64,000 bases of DNA, from positions 1-64,000 of the forward strand of contig KN805434.1 of the NCBI GenBank assembly GCA_000818945.1. The letters run 5' to 3'. Below the pieces are notes generated by a model. That model was not told the origin of the DNA, did no database searches, and was given only the letters and a program-made list of their open reading frames with translations. The position numbers and the translations under genes are program-made. Source of the DNA: Schizochytrium sp. CCTCC M209059. Its lineage: Eukaryota > Sar > Bigyra > Thraustochytrida > Thraustochytriidae. Shown here one piece after another: positions 53,412 through 61,217 of this stretch. Position 1 is the first letter of the stretch; each line of letters starts with the position of its first letter.

Positions 53412-54386
53412 TTAAAGCTTGCCTTCGAGCAAGACAAAGGTAGCCGTGCCTCGAGTGACCTCGACGTCACGTTCGCCGTTCGGTCCGAGCGCGTACAGGG
53501 AAGAGTCGACAAGAACACGGCGGCTCCCGGGACTTGCTCGACGCACCGACGTCTCACATAAAAGCGCGGCCGAGGCATCCGCGCTCTCGAAACAAACTGG
53601 CACCAGAAATTCAATCTGTAAACTTCCCGTGACGAGCGGCTGCGCGAACACCATGTTCACCGTGGCGCCCATGACCTCGTCCAGCGCTGTAAAGAGTGCA
53701 CCCTCGGAAACACGATCCGATCCAGCCTTGTCCGAGCCGGCGTTGGGCGAGACGTACAGCACGGCCTCCGTCGTTGCAGTCTCTGCAGCCATGTCAGCAC
53801 GCAAAACCGCTTCCTGAAAACGCATTCGAGGTTTGTTGTGAAACTCGAAATGTGAATACCCAGCAGCCAGCCGTTCGGGTGTGATCGCTCGCGCCACCTT
53901 GAAGTCAGGCACACTCACGGCCGTGCCCGTCGGTACTTTGCTGCGCAGCGCCTCCTCACATGCTCGTCCACGCTGCCACGGGGACACGCAAGGTTGCGCC
54001 GTCGCAGAGATCGGCACGAGACGCAAACGACCCTCAGAAAGCAGCACCTTGTCTTGCCAAAATGTAGCCTTGGCGCGATCGTCTGCGTCAATTTGCAACC
54101 GAGTCCACGTCTCCACGAGGGCCTTGGCCTTGAAGACGACCTCAAAGGCCTCCACAGCCTCGCCTTCGCGCGGCACAAGCCCTAGGTACACCGCGCCAAT
54201 ACTGCCGCCATGCGCAGTGCCCGGCGTCCCTCGCGCGCGTCGCGTAAACAGCACGCGATCTCCGCGCAGCTCGACACGGTCGTCGTCCAGCAGGTATCGC
54301 GGCATCCTCAGCGACGCGGCCTCCGCGTCGTCCTCGCTGGCGGCTCGGCTTGAAACAAGCTTTGCTGTCTTGATTTTCTTCAGCAT
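53412..54386 (-). CDS. double-hotdog protein, probable acyl-CoA thioesterase
   Basis: 324 residues from the ATG at 54386 (MLKKIKTAKL), the first ATG in the frame. Two hotdog folds are visible. The first, at about 45-130, has the active-site-type turn AHGGSIGAVYLGL. The second, at about 180-322, contains SEGALFTALDEVMGATVNMV, the central helix with an acidic residue, then LQIEFLVPV and RGTATFVLLEGKL strands. Tandem hotdog proteins hydrolyse acyl-CoA esters. The basic, Ser-containing N-terminus (about 1-20) could be a mitochondrial targeting peptide. The substrate is unknown. It diverges from the ankyrin-DENN gene across 519 bp that includes a GA run. Confidence 0.75.
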   Translation of the reverse strand: MLKKIKTAKLVSSRAASEDDAEAASLRMPRYLLDDDRVELRGDRVLFTRRARGTPGTAHGGSIGAVYLGLVPREGEAVEAFEVVFKAKALVETWTRLQIDADDRAKATFWQDKVLLSEGRLRLVPISATAQPCVSPWQRGRACEEALRSKVPTGTAVSVPDFKVARAITPERLAAGYSHFEFHNKPRMRFQEAVLRADMAAETATTEAVLYVSPNAGSDKAGSDRVSEGALFTALDEVMGATVNMVFAQPLVTGSLQIEFLVPVCFESADASAALLCETSVRRASPGSRRVLVDSSLYALGPNGERDVEVTRGTATFVLLEGKL

Positions 54387-54603
54387 GCACGCACGGGTCG
54401 TCCGCCGCAAAGCTTTTTCAGCCGCGACTGCACCTTGCAAAGCGCCTTCAGTCGCCTTCAGGTCGACCCCTCTCGCGTCCTGTCCGTCCTTGGCTGCGAG
54501 GTTGTGTCGCTTTCCTCTGCGCAGGCTTCTCCCTCTTGAGGTCACTCTCGACGGGGTCCAGGGACTCTTGCGACGTACCCGCGCGCTGTTGTTATTCTCG
54601 CTC

Positions 54604-54635
<32 letters not shown>

Positions 54636-54905
54636 CACGAGAGAGCTCGAACAACTTCGTCACCATCGTTCGCACCATTAGCAGCATCCTGCACGTCCCA
54701 AGTCGTCCCAAGTTCGCCAGAAATCGCAAAGGGACCGTGGCAAAAAGCCACTGCCGCCAGCGCACCGGCCCCTCGCGGGTTCACGGTGCAGACTTGCGCA
54801 CTCGGGCGCCGTGGCAGCGCGCCGCGGTCTGGTCCGCCGGGGGGCTCACGCCACGAGTCGAACGCAAGTTTGCAGTAGATCGTCAACGCCCCATATGAAG
54901 AGACC
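54387..54905. promoter_or_regulatory. bidirectional upstream region, hotdog and DENN genes
   Basis: 519 bp between divergent starts, so both promoters should lie here. It contains a (GA)n tract at 54607-54634. GC-rich with no clear TATA box. The promoter role is inferred from gene orientation. Confidence 0.5.
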
Positions 54906-57900
54906 ATGTTTGCGCGACTTTTGAGCGGCCTCGGAGCGCGCGAGACCCAGCACGCCCCGCTCGCGGCGCCGTCATCGCAGCGACCAACTCCGTTCGCAGG
55001 TACCACGCCAGCTTCGAGCACGAAGAAGAACGGGTCTGACACGCTCACGGAGAAGAAGTCGCTCGCTTCCTCACAGTATCCGGGGTTTCTTGCTCCTGCT
55101 CCTGCTGCTCCTGCTACTGCTGCTGCTACTGCTGCTGCCACTGCTGCTGCCACTGCTGCTGCTCCTGCTGCTGCTCCTGCTGCTGCTCCTGCTGCTGCTG
55201 CTCCTGCTGCTCCTGCTGCTGCTGCTGCTACACGAGATCATCCCAAAGTCGACGTTGTTCGCCCTACCGTCGAAGCTGCTGCTACTGCTCTTCCGCACCA
55301 AGATCAAGGAAAAAGGAATCGTGGCGAACCGCAATACGGCAATCTTGATCAGGACTCCGAGCATGGAAGCGAGCGAAGACTAGCCGCCTTGCTCTCGCTC
55401 TACACCATCGAGGAACAAAAGCAGAGACGCGCATCTGTGAGCGCACTGTCGCAGTCCCTTTCGGATCTCTCCTCGGCCTCGGGATCAGCACGCCATGACT
55501 CATCACGCCACGCTTTGCTCAAGCTGGATAAAGGTGAATGGCCTCACACACTTCAGAATGATGTTCCGCAGACTAGCGCACAAGAAGAGTTCCAGTTTTC
55601 CGCAATAGAAGCGCTCGCCAAAGAAGCTGGTCTTTATTTAGACTTGTCCGCGTCATCGCGATCCCTGGACCCACCCGACGAATTGCAAATTCAAGGGCAG
55701 CACGAAGCAAACAAACGAATACTTCACGCCTGCTCAAATGCTTGCGCTGTCGCCGAAGTTAACGTCATCCTCTCCGAAGGCGCGGATATAAATTGCACCG
55801 ACGCACATGGGAACACGCCACTCCATTGCGCGGCACGAGCGGGTCACGCTGAACTTGTCCGTCATTTATTACGCATGCCTGACGCGGCACTCTTTGTCAA
55901 GAACCACGATGGTGACACTGCTGCCCAGGTGGCCTCAAGTAAGCGAGTCAAGTCCGTCTTTGATGAGCGCACAACCACGCAAGCTCTGGAATGTGCGCGA
56001 AGCAACGAGGCCAGTCTCTTGGAGCCCCTTTTGAGAATGATGCAAGACGAAAAGGCTCTCACCAAGACGCTTTTGTCGCAGCTTCTGCATGCCGCGTCCG
56101 GTGCCGGGGCATCTACCGTCGTTCAACACCTTATCGACGCGCACCACGTCGACGTTGACTCGACCCTGAGAGCGGGCCGATCCGCACTGCACTACGCGGT
56201 GGCAAATAGTCAGTACGAAACCATTCGCATTCTCCTCGAGAGGGGCGCTAGCACGGAAATTGTTGACATGCACGGCCAAAAGCCGGCTGACGCATCTACA
56301 GACAGAATTTCGCAGCGCATTATTCGCAGAGTCGAGTCCATGCGCCTCAAAAAGAGAAGACAAAGCGCGCTGCATCTTTTGGGATCGTCCAGCGTACCTG
56401 CGGTCGCCGCCGTCGCGCCGACGGGTATGGATCGGAATGCTATCGACGGCGATTATTTTGGAGTGTCAAAAGTTGTCGTGGACAGTCTTGTGGTCTTCGG
56501 ATTTGCCCTCGACCCAGACCAACTTGTCACGAATCGACCATCGGACAACGGAAACCTCATTGCCGCGCTCCCCGCAAGTGCAGCTGATGATGAAACAACT
56601 ATGCGTCTCACCCTTTTTTGCCGTGAAGCTCTCGAGGCATTTCTCGCAAACGCAAACAAGGGTGTTTTACATACGCATAACGAGAAAAAAAACGATGCTT
56701 CTCTGGCGCAGCACGGGTCCTTTGTCTTTTTGCGCAAAAATAACAAAGAATCTTCGGCAAGCGACAGCGCCAAGGAATCTGCATCGACAAACAGCGATCT
56801 CTTTACCAACAATCTCGAGCCAGGGGTGAATCCAGACCACCACATGGGTGCGCCACATCCCGCGCCCCTATCCGTGCATGCGCTTCGCGACAACAGCTTT
56901 GGGCTTTCTTCCCTCGACGCCATTGCGGTCGAGGATGATGATGACGACCTCTCCACAGACTCTGACACCGAAGTCGACTCTCTCAGCTTTGCGCAACGCC
57001 GTCGCCAAGACGTTGCCGACTATCACCAAGTCAATGTGAACTACTTTAAACCGGCCTTTTTTCCATTTGTCGTGACAGATGACAAGGGCGAGCGATCTTT
57101 TTGTTCCATCATGTGTTTTGCGCAAATTGCCCACAACAAGGCGAATCTCGAAGCGCGCTGCGTGTGCCTACTTTCAAAGCTTCCCCTTTTCACCATCCAT
57201 CGCAGGCTACTCTTTGACATGTTTGCAGTGGGCATGGGTCATTTGGAGCTTACAAGGGACACGTCGCAAAACCTCTGTGCAAGAGACGTCGCTGCAAGCA
57301 TTGTTGGCAAGGAGATCGGGCAGCCTGGCGAATCGCCCGGTCTTAACGTTGATGTTGGTACACGCATCGTCACCTTTAGCACGCCACCATCGCTCTCTCT
57401 CCCCGTAGTTGACGACATGTGCTTTGACGCGCTCATGGCATGTTTGAAGCCGCGGAACATTGCTGCTCTCTTTGCTGCCTTGCTCACAGAACAGTCCGTT
57501 TTGCTCGTGAGCGAACATCCACACCTGCTCACCGTGGCTTCGCACGCGCTTCTCGCTCTGCTTTTCCCATTCTCGTGGGTACACTGCTTCATTCCCATTT
57601 TACCACGCCAAGCCATCGACCTCATTCAAGCACCCTTTCCCTTTTTGCTCGGCATCCACTCATCTCATCTTGAGCACGTGCCTGGAGAGCGACTCGCCTC
57701 TCTCATTTTCGTCAATCTTGACAGGGATTCGGTCGTTGTCCCGATTGCAGACATTTCTTCAAACGTCGATGCAAGTATGCCGCCGCTCCCATGGTCGCAC
57801 CGACAAATTATCGAGCATGCCCTCGCCGAAGCAAGGCCGCAACAACGCGCGCAAACGGCAAACATAAGCGAAATGGCTTCCTTTATCGGCTCTCCCGGAA

Positions 57901-58799
57901 GATCTTTCTCCCAGCCCGAGACCCCGAAAGACTCCTCCAAACTTGGTTCGTGGAGTCACACTGCCGCACGTATTTCGGTATCCTCATCCTTTCACGAGGC
58001 CTGGGGTCAACCAAATACGCTTGCGAAACGTTCCATGACCACGGCTGCCTCAGCATACGTCATGTCCACACAAAGAAAGAAGGAAAAGGAAACGAAGAAG
58101 TCCCCCGCGCAAGACTATCACGTCAAAACGGATAGTATCGCCAAAGTGCGAGCAGCGTGTTTAGAGGTTATCGTCAGTCTTGTGGGCGACTTCGGCAAGG
58201 TGCATTTTGCGGAGGAAGCCAAGCCCGAGGTTCTCCGAACGACCGGTGATCCGGAGCTTCGAGCATTTCTTGAAGCGCTGCTCGCATCGCAATCGTGGAG
58301 TGTCTTTGCAAACGAAATGAACACCGAGGTCAGTTCGGAACGTCGCGAGGTGGAGCTCGCTCTTTTCAATACTCTCATGGACAATCAGCTCCAACACGAG
58401 CGAATGCATGTCCAAGCGCCACATTTGCTCGTTCGCGTACATCGAGACAGCGCCTCGCCAGTCGAGCGCACCATTCGTTGCGGCGAGCGTCTCACTATTA
58501 TCGACAAGCGCTCATCGTCTTCGTCTTCTTCTTTGTCTTCAAAGCAGCAGCAGATCTGGTATCGCTTCCGCGAGTACCGTGGATGGTGCCTGGCCACACC
58601 GTCCGATTTTCGTGAGCTCAGCGCCGACCAGGACCGATACAAGCCTCTTGAGGCGACTGCTTTACATTTCGGCAATGAATGTCTTTATCCGGCCTACCAT
58701 CATTCACGGGTTCAAGGAATCAACTATGACCCGCTCTTCCAGACAGTACATTTTGTGCGCTTCGACGATAGTTTTTCATCGCTACAGGAGGAGGATTAG
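54906..58799 (+). CDS. ankyrin-repeat DENN-domain protein, probable Rab exchange factor
   Basis: 1297 residues, single exon, with ATG at 54906. An N-terminal Ala/Pro/Thr repeat (about 60-110, from GCT/CCT triplets). Ankyrin repeats at about 275-480 (DAHGNTPLHCAARAGHAELVRHLL; GRSALHYAVANSQYETIRILLERGA). Tripartite DENN: uDENN from about 705 (YFKPAFFPFVVTDDKG; LPLFTIHRRLL), cDENN at about 835-960 (FDALMACLKPRNIAALFAALLTEQSVLLVSE; LLFPFSWVHCFIPILP; LIQAPFPFLLGIHSS), and dDENN at about 1085-1140 (FGKVHFAEEAKP; FLEALLASQSWSVF). A C-terminal domain (about 1165-1240) has SH3-like strands (RCGERLTIIDKR; IWYRFREYRGWCLA). DENN proteins load GTP on Rab GTPases. The Rab partner cannot be predicted. Confidence 0.9.
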   Translation: MFARLLSGLGARETQHAPLAAPSSQRPTPFAGTTPASSTKKNGSDTLTEKKSLASSQYPGFLAPAPAAPATAAATAAATAAATAAAPAAAPAAAPAAAAPAAPAAAAATRDHPKVDVVRPTVEAAATALPHQDQGKRNRGEPQYGNLDQDSEHGSERRLAALLSLYTIEEQKQRRASVSALSQSLSDLSSASGSARHDSSRHALLKLDKGEWPHTLQNDVPQTSAQEEFQFSAIEALAKEAGLYLDLSASSRSLDPPDELQIQGQHEANKRILHACSNACAVAEVNVILSEGADINCTDAHGNTPLHCAARAGHAELVRHLLRMPDAALFVKNHDGDTAAQVASSKRVKSVFDERTTTQALECARSNEASLLEPLLRMMQDEKALTKTLLSQLLHAASGAGASTVVQHLIDAHHVDVDSTLRAGRSALHYAVANSQYETIRILLERGASTEIVDMHGQKPADASTDRISQRIIRRVESMRLKKRRQSALHLLGSSSVPAVAAVAPTGMDRNAIDGDYFGVSKVVVDSLVVFGFALDPDQLVTNRPSDNGNLIAALPASAADDETTMRLTLFCREALEAFLANANKGVLHTHNEKKNDASLAQHGSFVFLRKNNKESSASDSAKESASTNSDLFTNNLEPGVNPDHHMGAPHPAPLSVHALRDNSFGLSSLDAIAVEDDDDDLSTDSDTEVDSLSFAQRRRQDVADYHQVNVNYFKPAFFPFVVTDDKGERSFCSIMCFAQIAHNKANLEARCVCLLSKLPLFTIHRRLLFDMFAVGMGHLELTRDTSQNLCARDVAASIVGKEIGQPGESPGLNVDVGTRIVTFSTPPSLSLPVVDDMCFDALMACLKPRNIAALFAALLTEQSVLLVSEHPHLLTVASHALLALLFPFSWVHCFIPILPRQAIDLIQAPFPFLLGIHSSHLEHVPGERLASLIFVNLDRDSVVVPIADISSNVDASMPPLPWSHRQIIEHALAEARPQQRAQTANISEMASFIGSPGRSFSQPETPKDSSKLGSWSHTAARISVSSSFHEAWGQPNTLAKRSMTTAASAYVMSTQRKKEKETKKSPAQDYHVKTDSIAKVRAACLEVIVSLVGDFGKVHFAEEAKPEVLRTTGDPELRAFLEALLASQSWSVFANEMNTEVSSERREVELALFNTLMDNQLQHERMHVQAPHLLVRVHRDSASPVERTIRCGERLTIIDKRSSSSSSSLSSKQQQIWYRFREYRGWCLATPSDFRELSADQDRYKPLEATALHFGNECLYPAYHHSRVQGINYDPLFQTVHFVRFDDSFSSLQEED

Positions 58800-59343
58800 T
58801 GATTGTACAGTTTACGCAAAGTCAATGCTTGCAGGCAGGCAGGCAGGCAGGCAGGCGGGCGGGCGGGCAGGCAGGCAGGCAGGCAAGCAGACAGGGCAGC
58901 AGAGCACGCGTTTGCGATTTTGTCGATACCATGCGTGTTTTTATTTTGCATGCCGATATAAAGAAAAATGGTGGATGGCGAGCACCAAAAGTACAATGGG
59001 AGTATACCCACGAACTCTGCTCTGGAAAGAAGTCAAGGCATTCATTGTGGTTATCAGCGAAGACTGGCCGAGACTACAGGTCCACTCTTTTGAACCTCCC
59101 CGATTCGCAACAAAAATGGATACAAAGGTTCCCAACGACCAGACCTGTAGATCTCTCGCTCACCTGCTCAAAGCTTATTACTTGGCTATTTAGCTAGTTA
59201 CCTTTTTGGTCAGCTTGCCTGTGTCGTACGCAAGCGTTACCATTTTGCGCATCTCTCCAATCCCTGTCGCCACGTTTCAGACTCTTGCGCAGTGAGAAGA
59301 GTATCTCTTTGTACTTGATATATATCCTACTTGAACTGAAAAT
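58800..59343. other. convergent 3' intergenic, DENN and HPRT genes
   Basis: Carries the GGCA repeat and AT-balanced sequence. Frames at 58799-59197 only reflect the repeat plus chance. No gene. Confidence 0.6.
58831..58891. repeat. (GGCA)n microsatellite
   Basis: About 15 units with three central GGCG units, 32 bp after the DENN gene stop. Confidence 0.9.
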
Positions 59344-60348
59344 CTACTGATACGCTTCCGGCTTGAGACATCCGACAAAGGGAAGGCACCTGTAGTTCTC
59401 CGCAAAGTCCATGCCATAGCCCACGACGAACTCGTCCGGGCACGTGAAACCGACGTAATCGACGGCCACGTCCGTCTCGGTGCGGCGAGCCTTCTTGTCC
59501 AAAAGCGTGCAAAGTTTCACGGAGGCGCAGTTCTTGGTCATCAGGTACGACTTGAGCCACTTGAGCGTGTTGCCGGTGTCGATGAGGTCCTCAATACTAT
59601 ATTTGATGGGCAGACGGGTTGGTTTGTGTGTTATTGTTTGATCACCTTTGGTCAGCGTTCTCTTCTTTTGTCCTCTCTATAATTTTTGTGCTTTTGCGTG
59701 CGATAGTTTTAGGCAACTTACATGAGCACGTGCTTACCAGCAGGGTCAAAGCTGAGGTCCTGCTTGACGTTGACTGACCCGGAGGAGGTGGTCCCCTTGC
59801 CATAGGAGCTGAGCGACATAAAGTCAATCTGAGTGACAACAACAAAAGAAAGCGCGAAAGTTCTCACCGGTCAATCTCTCCGTCGGGCTGCCTTTCCTTT
59901 CTGCCTTGCGCGTGCGCGCAACGTACCTGGTAAGGAACGAGCATGTTTTTCAAGAGATCCGTCATGAAGCAGACGGCGCCCGTGAGGATGCCGACGGCCA
60001 GCATCTGCTTGCCCTCAAAGTCCTTGCTGATTTGAATGGCCATCTCCTTGACCTTTTTCTTGAGCTGCGCCTCCGTGAAAATGACGCGCTCGATGTTGCA
60101 CGACCACGCGCTCGGGCAGTTCACCAGCGCGCTGCGCGTCGTTCCGCGTGTCGCGGGTCCGCCGTCAGTCCTCCCGCCCCGCCCGCCCACTCCCGCCCGC
60201 CCTCGCGCACGTACTGCTGCAGCTTCATCTCCTCGGACAGCTCGGTCTCCTCGGCCTCGCGGCGCTTGCTGGGCTCAATCACCTTGCGCTGGATCAGGTC
60301 GGCGACCTGCTTCAGGCCCTGCTCCAGCTCCACGTCCATCTCCGCCAT
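59344..60348 (-). CDS. HPRT: hypoxanthine-guanine phosphoribosyltransferase, four exons, one frame anomaly
   Basis: Exons on the minus strand: 60215-60348 (MAEMDVELEQGLKQ...), 59927-60131, 59722-59829 and 59344-59596. Introns of 83, 97 and 125 nt are GT-AG. The product, about 232 residues, has VGILTGAVCFMTDLL, SSYGKGTTSSGSV (flexible loop), the PRPP motif HVLIIEDLIDTGNT split by intron 3, and the C-terminus DYVGFTCPDEFVVGYGMDFAENYRCLPFVG. HGPRT salvages hypoxanthine and guanine to IMP and GMP using PRPP in the cytosol. Exon 3 begins ATTGACTTTTATG where the family pattern IDFM needs one T fewer. Exons total 700 nt as read but 699 without that T, so a homopolymer sequencing error or a real frameshift is indicated. 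Confidence 0.9.
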
Positions 60349-60645
60349 CGCGCTGCCGGCCGCGGCTCCGAGCGAGCGCGCGAAGAGTCCGTCGATCGCC
60401 CCAGGTATTCCGTGAATGCCGCGCGTCTCTCTCTTACTGCGGAAATGCGTGAACGAGTCGAGCTCCCAAGCCGCGCCGCGCCTTCCGTCAGACTCCCCGC
60501 GCACCCCCCTCGGGCCGCCCGGGAACCGTGGCCACCAACCGCCCAGCGGGGCTGCGGCGGAGTCTGCGACTCCTGCGGTGGCCCGGCGGAAGATGGCGCG
60601 CACTCGGCACGGACCGCGCCGAGGCCGGGGAGGGGGGGTGGCTGA
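60349..60645. other. HPRT leader up to gap
   Basis: GC-rich sequence directly above the HPRT ATG. With the gap and 61132-61217 it forms the shared upstream region of HPRT and XPO6. No gene. Confidence 0.6.
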
Positions 60646-61131
60646 NNNNNNNNNNNNNNNNNNNNNNNNNNNNNNNNNNNNNNNNNNNNNNNNNNNNNNN
60701 NNNNNNNNNNNNNNNNNNNNNNNNNNNNNNNNNNNNNNNNNNNNNNNNNNNNNNNNNNNNNNNNNNNNNNNNNNNNNNNNNNNNNNNNNNNNNNNNNNNN
60801 NNNNNNNNNNNNNNNNNNNNNNNNNNNNNNNNNNNNNNNNNNNNNNNNNNNNNNNNNNNNNNNNNNNNNNNNNNNNNNNNNNNNNNNNNNNNNNNNNNNN
60901 NNNNNNNNNNNNNNNNNNNNNNNNNNNNNNNNNNNNNNNNNNNNNNNNNNNNNNNNNNNNNNNNNNNNNNNNNNNNNNNNNNNNNNNNNNNNNNNNNNNN
61001 NNNNNNNNNNNNNNNNNNNNNNNNNNNNNNNNNNNNNNNNNNNNNNNNNNNNNNNNNNNNNNNNNNNNNNNNNNNNNNNNNNNNNNNNNNNNNNNNNNNN
61101 NNNNNNNNNNNNNNNNNNNNNNNNNNNNNNN
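60646..61131. other. assembly gap (486 N)
   Basis: Run of N in the divergent HPRT/XPO6 promoter region, flanked by G7 on one side and C9 on the other. Confidence 0.99.
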
Positions 61132-61217
61132 CCCCCCCCCTTTGGTAATTTTCTTCACTTCCCCTTCTCGCACGTCTTCTTTTCCCCTCTCTCGATTCCC
61201 TTTATTCTTAAAAGAGA

